Source of the DNA: Parachlorella kessleri
Taxonomy: Eukaryota; Chlorophyta; Trebouxiophyceae; Chlorellales; Chlorellaceae
Length of the DNA: 64,000 bases
Assembly: GCA_001598975.1 (NCBI GenBank)
Contig: BBXU01000237.1
Location: forward strand, 39,371-103,370
Direction of reading: 5' to 3'
Shown one piece after another: positions 12,179 through 22,300 of the stretch (the stretch's first letter is position 1; every line of letters begins with the position of its first letter). The notes under the pieces are model-generated. The model saw only the letters and a list, made by a program, of their open reading frames with translations. It searched no databases and was not told where the DNA came from. Position numbers and translations under genes: made by a program.

Positions 12179-12970
12179 TGTCGTGACTGTGGTGTGATCG
12201 GCAGTTACCTGAGACTTTGGAAAGGCGCTGCTTGGTGGCAAGAGGCGCTTGGCAGTAGGGATCTGTGCAGTTTCTGAGCTGCACAGCTAAGATGGTGCTC
12301 TAGCCCATTGCTCTGCTTGTGACCGACACAGCCTGCGCCTGCTTCCATCCAGTTTCAATACCAATCTGTCGGACGAGTGGTGGCTGGTAAGCTAGTCGAC
12401 CAAGTTGTCAAGGCGTTCGGTACCTTGCACTGACAGCACATGTTTTGCCTGGGTGTTGTGCAGCTGCTGCACATCCTCTTCTGCGCAAGTGATGCCCTGC
12501 TTGACTCATGAGACTCATGTGATCATAGGAGTGCTGCAGTTACTAGCACGTGCACGAGAGAGCTATGCAAGTGCATAGCTGGGCATAGCCAGTGTGCATA
12601 GCCAGTGCTGGGCAGTCATGCAAGGGTCGGACACCCAACTGGAAGTTGGCCTGAGACGGCGGAACCTTCTTGTCAGCGAGTGCATAAACGTATATAGCTG
12701 GCATGGGCGACTGTGCACATAGATGTTGTCACCCACTTGTAAGGTTGCGGCGTTGGTGACAGCGCCATAGTACACTGCAAACACGGCACTGCTTGTCGAC
12801 CACAGAGTACAATTACCTCCAATTAGCGACCCCCAACACAGTCACATGTCCCGTACATACAACGCTGGCGGGACCCAAGATGATCTCGTGAATGGAGTTA
12901 CAGCCTAGCCGTGCATGGTACGCAACCACCGCAACATTACCAAGATATTACTCCGTTGTTCCCTAGGACC
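12179..12970 (+). other. Intergenic region between F-box copies 2 and 3
   Basis: No supported exon. It should contain the 3' end of copy 2 and the promoter and leader of copy 3. A phrase containing TGGGCATAGCCAGTG is repeated near 12580 and 12600. Nothing else is recognised. Confidence 0.5.
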
Positions 12971-15900
12971 ATGATGGCTGGAGCACGGCTGCTTGATTTA
13001 TCAAGCGACCTGCTTCAGCGCATCTGCGGCTCCCTGTCGACTCAAGAAAGGTGCGACCTACACCACGATACCGCACATCAGTCCATCAACGGGTTGCGCT
13101 GACCTGACACGGAGCCCTGCTTTAGGCCGCATCCCGGTCACTTCCACTTGGATGCCCACCCTAGTTGCCGTGCAAGTGTGCCTGCAGGGAGTGCTTGTTC
13201 AGCACGTGCAAGCAGCTGGCGCACTTCGGCAGCACCGACCCCTGGTGCCTAGAGCAGCTTGCCACCTTGGAGTTTGACACAGACCCCGACAGCCTGGAGG
13301 CCCTATCACTGACCCGCTGGCTGCAGTCCCGCCTTGGTTGCTTGCGGCGCCTTAAGCTGGCAAACAAGGCTGAGAACGGCAGCCAGGCGTCTGTGCCTAT
13401 GGTGCTGCTGGGCGCTCTGGCTGGCGCCCCACTTGTCTCGCTGGCTGTTGAGGTGTGGGAGTCGGCGACGGGGTTCAGGTGAGCTCGGCTGTAGAAGCTA
13501 CATGTATTAACAGCAAGGGCACTTGCTTTTGTGTGAGGCACAGGCGTCTGCATGTATAGCCTTTTCTGTCAAGCACTTGAAGACTTGGCCGTGTGCCTTG
13601 CCTTTCACCGTCTCCCCCCTGGCGACCATCTGGCACCCAAGCCCCAGTCTGATGCATAACTTCCGCTGTGTGTAGTCACCTGGATATTGGCTCTTGGGTG
13701 CGCGTCTTCCCTGAGCTCAAGCACCTGGAGCTGGCTGCTAGGAACCTGACCGCCCGCCTCCCCCTGTCAAGCCTGACTGGCCTCACAAGCCTGTCGCTCT
13801 CCCTCAAAGACCCAGAGCACTACAACTCAGCGCGCCTGTATATGGACGACCACTGCCTGCCTGCCAGCCTGCGCCACCTGTACCTAGATGGGTTTGATGC
13901 GCTGCCACCGGCTGTGGCTAAGGTGCGGGGCTGCACCCGTCTTGTCTTGTTGTCGACCTTGTGCAGCGCGTCTGGTAGGTTTTACCTTGGCTCGTGGACT
14001 GCGCCCTGAAGCTGTGTGTGACTACTGAAAGCGAGCTTCCTGCCTGGCCTGTCGCGGCAGGCCCTGCATGTGGTAAGCCACAGCAAGCCAACGAAGGAGG
14101 GGTTCCGGGGGAGACAGCGTGCTCTTTATGCAAAACACTTGGCCCCTAATGACCGTTACCAGAAGCGCATGATGTCTGCTGACTGCCGCAGGCGCCACAG
14201 CTCGAGCAGCTGTATATTTCGTCAGACCCGGGTGCCATGTTAGGCTCACACCTGTCGGGGTTGGCCGCTCTGACGGAACTCACTGCTCTCCGCATAGAGG
14301 GCTACCTGTTACACCTGCCTGCGGACCTGACTTCTCTACACAAGCTGAAGGTCTTGGACCTCTGGTGTAAGTGTTGGCTGGCCTTTGCTGTTTTCAGTCT
14401 CCGGTCCTGGACTTGTGGGTGCAAGCATTGGCTGCGTGCTTGTTGTTGGCTAGGCGGCTGAATGCTTACGCTGCTTCGCAGCTCCAGCACCGAAGGAGTC
14501 CCTATTCGTCCCCAGGCGCATGTGCAGCAAACAAACAGCTGATACACCAAGAAATATTCACACTGAGCTGCCGGGCGGCCGCTGACATGTGTCCTGGTGG
14601 TAATGCGGGTCTTCTGTGCAGGCAATTGCCTGTGGCAGGATGGCAATGCCGGCCCCGAATCCAAGCTGCTTTCGAGCCTGTCAAAGCTGGAGAAGCTGTA
14701 CCTGCACTACAGCACAGGGCCAGAGGGAGACATCCAAGGGCTGTCCCTGAAGCTGCCAAGCCTGAAGGTGCGGTAGAAAGTTGCATGCAAAGCCCAGCTA
14801 CCAGGGCATTGCATGCTGCTTGCACACTTCCCAATGCTTGTGTCGAGGTGCACCTCCTTTAGGGCAGTGCTATGGCTTCCCTCGTCATACTTCTACCGGA
14901 GCCGTAAGAATGCTTTGCGTGGGGCTATACGGGGGCTCAGGTCCTCCACGGTACCTTTGCTTTTCCAGGCTTGCCATGTGCGACTGGTCAGCTGGGCTGC
15001 GAGGATATGCGAGTGATAGCGGGGGGGGGGGGGGTTCCATGCATGGAAAACAGAAGGGCAGCCGGCGGGAAGGGTTTCAGGGGCACGAGTAGGCTTAAAA
15101 AGCGTGTCTTGGCTTGTCGTAGTGTCCACTTGTGCAGCCTGGGTAGCGGGCACGCACCCTTTCGCGTGCGCCAGTACAACAGGCATAGGCACATCCCTCT
15201 GTGCGGTCTGCAGGTGCTGTCCCTGGCCAAGATCCACCTAGCCAGCCTCCCTGAGCTGCCTTTTGGGAGCCTGGAAAAGCTGGAGCTTGACCTGGACCTG
15301 GCTGTGGGAGGGTGCCAGCGGTTCTCGGAGATGACTCGCCTGCAGGAGCTCAGGCTGGGGCTGTTTGGGCAGTTTGATGGGCTGCCGGAGGATGAGAAGC
15401 AGGTGAGCTCAGGCTGGGGCTATTTGTGCAGTTTGATGGGCTGCCAGAGGACAAGAAGCAGGTGAGGGGCAAGCGGTTGCTAGGAGCGAGCACGGGGTTG
15501 TTGGCTGCCAGCTCCTTGCGAAACCTAGCAAAAACCCACAGTCACTCCTTGCGAAAACCTAGCTATAACCCACAGCACACTGTCAGTGCACACCGACCGT
15601 GTGCATTGGAGGTGCGTGCCTTCAGGACTGGCACTGCAATGTGTGTCCAGTGAGCAAAGTAAAACCTACCTGCCATGGCCTTCATGTAGATGCACCTCAT
15701 ACTATGCAGTAGATTCCTGGCAACAATGCCGGTGTTGCGATACACTGTACCAGAGTGGCTTACCAGTTTGTACACACTGTCGTGCTGAAAACAGGCACCC
15801 TGGCCTAACCCCGTAAAACCCCTGATCCCATGTGCCCTCTGTACCCGCAGGTGGTTATGCAGCAGCTGCCCCTGCTGTGGAGAGCCCTCTCACAGCTGGA

Positions 15901-16123
15901 GACCCTAAGGCAGGTTTGGCTCTGCAGGTACGCTGTGATTGACCTGGTAGGCGATGGCCATGAGTTTGCAGCCGCAGAGCAGTGGGCCAAGCAGATGGGT
16001 GGGGCTGTGCGGGTGCTGCTGGGTGCATTCATGGAGGGCAAGGACTACTTTTCGGTGAAAGGCTACTATGATAGTGGCGGCTTTCACCACGAGTTTGCCA
16101 CCGCATGGGATGCGGTGGAGTAA
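12971..16123 (+). CDS. F-box/leucine-rich repeat protein, tandem copy 3, intact
   Basis: Predicted SCF substrate-receptor-like protein of 466 residues. Exons 12971-13050, 13188-13478, 13676-13922, 14192-14366, 14622-14767, 15214-15402 and 15851-16123; all borders are GT-AG and every phase agrees. The F-box lies at the N-terminus (LLDLSSDLLQRICGSLS). The usual second F-box helix is replaced by a family-specific block CLFSTCKQLAHFGSTDPWC. Six leucine-rich exons follow (for example HLELAARNL, LSSLTGLTSLSLSL, LEKLYLHYS, LEKLELDLDLAV), then a C-terminal domain ending HHEFATAWDAVE that is shared by all copies and of unknown function. A second in-frame Met at 12974 is possible. It is the only undamaged member of this tandem trio. 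The target is unknown. Confidence 0.85.
15021..15034 (+). repeat. Run of 14 G in F-box copy 3 intron 5
   Basis: An uninterrupted guanine homopolymer lies in the intron between 14767 and 15214. It could form a G-rich structure or simply be a mutable tract; its length may be a sequencing uncertainty. Confidence 0.9.
15346..15463 (+). repeat. 59-base tandem duplication of exon end plus 5' splice site (F-box copy 3)
   Basis: The unit GAGCTCAGGCTGGGGCT... to GAGAAGCAGGT is present at 15346-15404 and again, with a few mismatches, at 15405-15463. The first copy contains the end of exon 6 (15402) and the start of its donor. The second copy repeats both, so two competing donors lie 59 bases apart. 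Use of the second would shift the frame. Confidence 0.9.
15512..15577 (+). repeat. 33-base tandem repeat in F-box copy 3 intron 6
   Basis: CTCCTTGCGAAACCTAGCAA and following bases at 15512-15544 are repeated with small changes at 15545-15577. Intronic; both units end in a CCCACAG acceptor-like motif. Confidence 0.85.
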
Positions 16124-17273
16124 CCCAGCCATGATGCGGCATGGAACCCACAAATAGAAGCTACACAATAAGACTGCGTGTGGGCTGCAGCGGTCTTGAG
16201 GTCTTTCTGAGGTCTTTCTGATGCTGCTTTTCCTCCCCTGTCTTCCTTGAACACACTGAAGTAGGTCGCATATATACCCTCTGCGGTGGCTTAAACTTCC
16301 CAGAGCCCTTTTTTCCATGCAGTATGGCCTGGTATGCATCCTTTGCATTCCTTCGACCTGCTTTTCCCGTACTCTCCTGGTGGCTGAGTGCTGGCAAGTG
16401 AGAGGAATCGAAATTGATTTGATCTGGTGATTTGTGGTGGCATAGCTTCGCTACCATGAAGTCTGATCCCCTGTTTGCTCGGCTTGCGGCACTGCTTGTA
16501 AACTCGGTATGTGCATTGTGACTTTTGGTTTCAGTTTGGTTGGTTGCACGACTCGAGTGGACCAGGTGATGCTGCACCTGCCAAGGTCGGAAGTGGCTTG
16601 CAGCACTGGCCCAGTCCTGGTTTTTGTTTGCTCAGTTCATTCCATTGGCCTTGCACTTATGGGCGGAGTTGTTGTGCTCTGGATTTGTTGTAAAGTGAGC
16701 AGAGTAGACCATTATGCCACCCGTCTGGGACTGATTGCTTGTACTATTAGCGATTGAGCTGTGGGGTTTGCGATAGTGTCGGCCAAACCTGCTAGGGTGT
16801 AGCCATTTGATCTCCAGATTTCGGTTGTTTATGCTCCTTAGATGCAGGGTTACTGTCCCTTCAAGGCTTGCTTCTCTGGTGGTTGATGCGACCAAACAAT
16901 CTCTGCAGCTCTATCTACATTTAGCTAGCAGTCTGTGACAGCTGGATGACACTGAGTGATGGTGGTTCTCATGTGGGTTTTGCTTGGCCAGCTGCCATCA
17001 TGCAACATGAATCAAATTCGCATGCTATGCATGACGCGTTGACCCTGGGGAACGAGTGACGTATTGCTGCAAGTTCTCCTTTAGCAGCGTGCGCCGTCAT
17101 CAAATAGCTTGCGGTACACAGCTCTTGAAACTTGTTAGCAACCGGCAAAGTACAGGTACTGGAAATCTCCACGGTGCCCACCGCTTCATTTTGCTGCCAT
17201 CATGTAACAAGCTGCCACCCTACAAGCCTTGGCTTCGCAAGCTTACAACTGATGTCGTTCGTCGTTGCAGGCC
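16124..17273 (+). other. Intergenic region
   Basis: No supported coding exon. It should hold the 3' end of F-box copy 3 and the promoter of the next gene. An acceptor-like TTGCAG directly before the start codon at 17274 suggests that the next gene's 5' untranslated region is spliced from an exon in this interval. Confidence 0.5.
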
Positions 17274-19551
17274 ATGGAACCTGTACACAAACTGCTCAGG
17301 GATGCCATCAGCGCCGCCGTTCCTAGCATCGGTGATGGCTCCTTGATACAGCGCCTGGTGCTTCAGTGCCTGGTCGCCAAGAGCGTACGGCCGCTGGAGA
17401 ACGGCGCCTTCAGTGTTGCACCGCTCCAGATGCCACAGCTAGGCCAGGAAGTCAAGGCAGCCTGCAGCCAAGTTGGTCCTGCAGCCTGGGAGAGCTATGG
17501 CCGCTATGGCAACAAGCTTAGGCCCGTGCTAGACGACCTGGCAGCCTTTGTCAGCCGCCAGCAGGTGGACCGAAGTACACTGGCGCTGCTGAACGCTGGC
17601 GCCCTGCTAGCTCAGCTAGGCCCGCAGTCAGCGGCACAGTTTCGCGCAGTGGAAGCGCTGGAAGAGAGCACCAGCCCTGCTTCCCTGCCGCCGCCCAGTG
17701 CAACTGCTGCAAAGGAACAGCAGGCCGAGGCGGAGGACGCTTTAGTACCCCAGGGTGCTGACTCTCAGTTCACCAGCACGCCGCTCATTGAGCAACCGCC
17801 GCAGGAAGATGGGAAGACCAGCGACGAGCCAGGTGTGTTGCATACCTAACAGCCCTACTTGCAGAGGTTCTAACGGGTGCAAGCAGCAGGCGTGCATCCG
17901 CATACTGCCTTACTGACAGCAGGCCCCTGCACTTGGCGTCGGATTTGGTGGCCGCAAGTGTGCATTTCTGGGCCTTGGTGTAATAATGGCTTGGCGTGTC
18001 ATCTTGATGAGCCACACACTACCCACTTGAGGTGATTTCCTGACGCTGCAGGCATTCTTGTCTTTGAGTTCCTACCAGAAGCCCTGCCCTTCCGTGTGAC
18101 CGGCTCAGTGTTGGGCTCTGCGCGCTATGCCATTATCCGTGCCATCAACTATAAGTTTGGCCAGATCAACAGGAGCGGCAAGGCGGGCTTGGAGGCTGGC
18201 CTTGCACGAGCAGCCCTCGCAGCAGTGCTGGATGGCAGCAAGCTAGAGAGGGCCCCAGCAGTGGCAGCAGGAGTGGCAGCAACCCAGCACGCTGAGCAGC
18301 ATGGGCACAGGCAGCATGCTCTGTGTCAGTTGGGCAGCTGTGCTGTGACCCAGGCGCAGGATGCCATGGTGGAGTCGCTGCGGCGCACGCAGGGCGGGAG
18401 TGCACTGCTGGCACACTTCAGGTCTGCCTATGGTGCCAGCCTGGCCAGGCTGCTAACGGAGCACGTAGACTGCGCCCATCTGGTTGTGCTGTCCAGCTGC
18501 GGAACAGGCCAAAGCCCGGGGGAGGAGCAACAGTCGATCGGAACACAGCAGGGTGGTCTTTCGGCCCTGTTGAGGGCAGATGCATTCTTGGGCAATGCAT
18601 GCCGCCCTGTCAGCGGCCCTGAGGCTGCCCCGGAGCAAGGTGCCGCTGCAGGCCAGCCAGCGACAGCACCAGTGCCACCGCTGCAACAGCGGCAGCCCAG
18701 CCCTGCTACAGCCAAGGTGGAGACGCCGCCTGCCAGTGAGCCAGGCACCGCCAGGGCGGCTGGCAGGCCGGAGAGTGCTGGGCACAGCTCAGGGTCAGAG
18801 GCAGCAGAGGAGTGCAGCTGGCCGGCAGAGGCAGCAGCCTCAGCGGAGCAGGGAAATAGTCCTACTGCCAGGGCGGCGCAGCAGCTTGAGCCGGCGGGGT
18901 CGGGTATTCACTTACCGCCTGGTGAGGACAGCGCGCCAGCAGGCAGTGCTCACCTTGCCCCACAGCCACAGCCTGCCGTTGCAGCCCAGGCCACTGCAGG
19001 TGCAATGGAGGCAGGACAGAGCTGCGTGTCACTGTTGAGGAGGCTGGAGGCGGTGCAAAGCGTGGCAGCTGCTGGACAAGCTGGCATTGACGCTTGGCTG
19101 GTGGGGTCATTCATGGCGGCCCACTGCAGCAGGACAGCAGAGGAACGGGGCTTGCAGGTAAGAGGGCTGCTGGTTGGTTTGCTTGTAAGTCAATGCACAA
19201 GCACATGTACTTGTGAGTGAGCTGACCGATGTTGCACAGGCAGGCTGTTGAATTGCAGCAAGTTGTGGCATGCGGGAGTGTGCCTGAAAAGACCATTAAC
19301 AGTGACAGAAGTTTGATTTTGCTATATTCAACAGCTTTTTGGTCAGATGCCAGGCCGTGTGTGTGTGGCAGAGATACTTCATTCTACAAGGAGCTCAGCA
19401 AGACAAGACCCAGGTCTTGTTGCTGCTATGCTGCCGCTTTCAGGTGGTAGTGCTGGAAGCGATGCTAGGCAGGGCAAGCTGGGAAGAGGCGCGGGCCTTC
19501 ATGGAGGCCGCTGTGAGGCTCACAGGCATGGCTGTGTGGCAGGGAGAGTGA
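17274..19551 (+). CDS. Unrecognised Ala/Gln-rich protein
   Basis: I do not recognise this family. Three exons with consistent phase, 17274-17832, 18052-19157 and 19444-19551, give about 590 residues. The start GCCATGGAA has a strong initiation context directly after an acceptor. The N-terminal 150 residues look helical (LIQRLVLQCLVAKSVRPLEN; LRPVLDDLAAFVSRQQVDRS). The second exon opens with a hydrophobic stretch ILVFEFLPEALPFRVTGS and continues helical. A long low-complexity linker rich in Ala, Gln, Pro and Glu follows (roughly residues 330-510), then a helical C-terminus (AMLGRASWEEARAFMEAAVR). I see no signal peptide, membrane helix or catalytic motif. The folded ends around a disordered centre suggest an adaptor or nuclear protein, but that is only inference. 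Confidence 0.7.
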
Positions 19552-20133
19552 GCACTGCACGTCTTAGTGTGCGATTGCAGCAGCATGGCCAGTAGGTGAA
19601 TAATTTTAGTTCATGCTGGGCAGAGTGGCGCCACCTGAGCAGCACACGGTATCCTTTGCGGCCAACTTTGCGGCCATGAGAAACTCAAGGGTTGGTGTGG
19701 CCTTCTTGGAGGGATGCACGAGGCTGCTTTGATGTTGCAGTGAGACTTCTGCAGCGCAGTGTGGCACGCACCAATTCCCCTGGACACGCAGGAAATTGAT
19801 GATGGCTTCTGTTTGAGTCTTGGCTGGTGAGGCAGATTTGATCGTTGCAGTTCTTTCTTAGCTGGAGCTTGCTATCTTGTTTCCATGCTTAGGTACCTGA
19901 TCCTGCAGGACTGGCTTTTATGTCCACCTAGTGTCCCTCTCAGTCATGCTCTCAGTAGCTGCAATTGCCAGGTTTGAAGGTCTCCCCGAACGCGCCACGA
20001 CCGCCCAAAGGCGCCATTTAGTAATCGAACTTGGTCCGCAAGTCCAGTCTGACCGTTCCATTTCATAGTTTCTCTGTTCAATTCCTTATTAGAACGCCAA
20101 GTTAGGCTAAACATAGTCGTAACTTACCCTGTC
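19552..20133 (+). other. Intergenic region
   Basis: No exon recognised. It contains the end of the Ala-rich gene and the likely promoter of the small NTF2-like gene. Confidence 0.5.
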
Positions 20134-21130
20134 ATGGGGAAGCATTCAGACACGCTAAAGCGGCTGTTTGATCAGTGGCAAGGTGGGAAAAATGACAACT
20201 TGGAAGAGTACATGAAGCTACTTTCGGAAGATATCGAGTATGACCACTTCCTCCACCCGACGCTGGCCCAGGTAGGAGGTGCTGCCGATCGCTTTGGATC
20301 CGTTCAGTGGATGGTTAAGCACGACTGTGTCCGTCAGACACCACACCGAGTGCTACTCAGGTTTAGCGTCCAAGTTACAGTGGACCGTCTGTGGCCACCT
20401 TTACAAATTGGGTGTAAGCTGTGCATTTCCATGCCGCCGGCCAACACAGTTGCGGGCACACAGGCGGCGCAGCAGTTTGTTGCCTGAGCCGCTGACGGTT
20501 GGTGCAGGAGGCCGGTATCTTCTACCTGACACACAAGAAAGGCAAGGAGGCAGTGCGACAGATGCACCAGCGGTTGCAAGGCCCCAAGGCAAGTGTCCCC
20601 GCAGCTGAGCCTGCAGTGGTTACCAAGCCCAGCTGTTGCTCTGTCAGTCCTCTCTAGTATACGAAGACCTGGCAGTTTCTACTCAGCCTGTTTTGCCTGG
20701 CTCCATGCTTACAGTGCGATCTACTCAGCCTGCTGTGGCTGGCTGCGTGCTTGCAGGGCATGGCCTTCGAGCGCTACAAAATCCTGCGGTGGTACGAAAG
20801 CGAGGACACCGTCTTTCTGCTGGTGGACATCAAGGCTCTTGTACATGACACAGGTAGGTGGCACTGTAGTATCTTCGGCGTCATGTGCTCTCGGATTGTT
20901 CGTGGGGCGATGCCTTTGCACTGCATGCTGACTCTGGCAATGACAGCCACCACCAGCGGGTGCAGTTGACTAAATAGAATCGTTGGAGTGTATATGCAGG
21001 CAAGACTTATGAAGACCAACATCTCCTGGAGTATGTGTTTAATGAGGAGGGGAAGGTGTGCAGGTTCAGGCACTGGCTAGATACGGGAAAGCACATTGAA
21101 TCGAACTCCAAGGACTATATCAACACATAA
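20134..21130 (+). CDS. Small NTF2/SnoaL-like domain protein
   Basis: Four exons, 20134-20271, 20508-20588, 20757-20853 and 21000-21130, give about 148 residues in consistent phase. The layout resembles the NTF2/SnoaL cone fold: an N-terminal helix (TLKRLFDQWQGGKNDNLEEY) and an EDIEYDHFLHP segment. A helix follows with GKEAVRQMHQRLQG, then strands YKILRWYESEDTVFLLVDI and LEYVFNEEGKVCRFRHWLD. Such domains bind small ligands or serve as enzymes; no substrate can be read here. Intron 2 starts with GC (CCCCAAG|GCAAGT at 20589), a clear GC-AG intron. The last 36 bases of that same intron, with its acceptor, are tandemly duplicated. Confidence 0.8.
20679..20756 (+). repeat. Tandem duplication of a 3' splice site
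   Basis: A 36-base unit starting CTACTCAGCCTG and ending CTTACAG or CTTGCAG occurs at 20679-20714 and 20721-20756. The second copy ends exactly at the acceptor used by exon 3 (20757). The first ends in an equally plausible acceptor 42 bases upstream. Use of the upstream one would keep the frame length but bring extra codons. Confidence 0.85.
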
Positions 21131-22300
21131 CAACCATGGCCACCAGCAGCAGCTGTGGCGCTCTTTCGATGGCAGCTAGTGCAGCGAGGTGGCAACTGGC
21201 GTACTGGTCTAGCCACCCCCGCGTTGATCTCTAGCAGGTATTGGGGGGTGGTGTGTGGGTGTGCGTAGAGTGAGCCCCGACTATCACTCGAATAAACGTA
21301 GCGAGCTTATGCTAGGCTTACAGTTGGCGGAGTTGAGTTCCAACAAGCCACAGTGGTAAAATAGGGCCAGGCACCGCCAGCATGCCCAGCAGCCAATGTG
21401 TCCTTACGCAGGAGCTGGCACGACTGAGCACACCTCCTACAGAACAAATGAAAACGCCACAAAAGTATAGCAGTCCAGCCCCTCAACAAACACAACCTTT
21501 AGTACCAGATCTTCGCAATGCCACAGTCATCAAGCCACCCAGGGCACAACACTTTCATCCGTTGCTGAAGACAGGCAATGACAGGCCAGGACCAAAAAGA
21601 CTTTCACGGCTGTAGAACAGTGAGATAAATGTCAGTGTTTAGTAATGGGATCCAGCCCTGTCAGTACAGTTCACCCCTAACTCTCCATCGTTTGCATTGC
21701 CTGCCACCATAGACACATACAGGCAGCCTAGTTGGCAGGGGGCGAAAACCACAGCACCAATCCAAAGGCACAAGGGTCACACCGATAGAATGGAAGCACA
21801 CGGCGTTCACAGCTCCCCAGTCATCAGCCTTAACAACTACCAGGGGAACTGCCAAAGTCACACACCTCCAAAGGCAGACTACATGCAGGATGCCACACCT
21901 CCCCAGCAGGCAAGGCAGACCACAAGTTCAGCTGGCACACAAGGCTTCACCTAAGTACAAGATTACCTTAGCGTCATACGTAGGAAGAAGCCAGCCGGTC
22001 TTCATAGCTGTGACAATCACTCTCTCATCTCTCACAAGATCCAAGCTGCTTCTTAGCCCGCTGCCACAAATACTACGTGGGCATGCGGGGCCGGTGCCCC
22101 TTAGCACTGCCATGCCACATGTGCAGTTTGATGGCGAAGCACACGGCATGATTTATTTCAAAGGGCAACCATGCCGCCAGGCTTGACGATGCCATGTGTA
22201 AAGCTCTGGCAAGAAGGTCTCGCAGAAAGGAAGCGCCACAGAGACACATGTGTCTCCCAAGCTGCCAGGTTGCAACCAAGCGGCTGCCCTGCTCGACCAC
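21131..22300. other. Region between convergent genes
   Basis: The + gene ends at 21130 and the - gene ends at 22301, so this holds their 3' ends. An AATAAA lies near 21291. No further exon or RNA gene seen. Confidence 0.5.

Noticed and set aside
18428..19110. Several antisense frames in the Ala-rich gene
   Set aside because: High GC and low-complexity codons keep other frames open; none has a family match.
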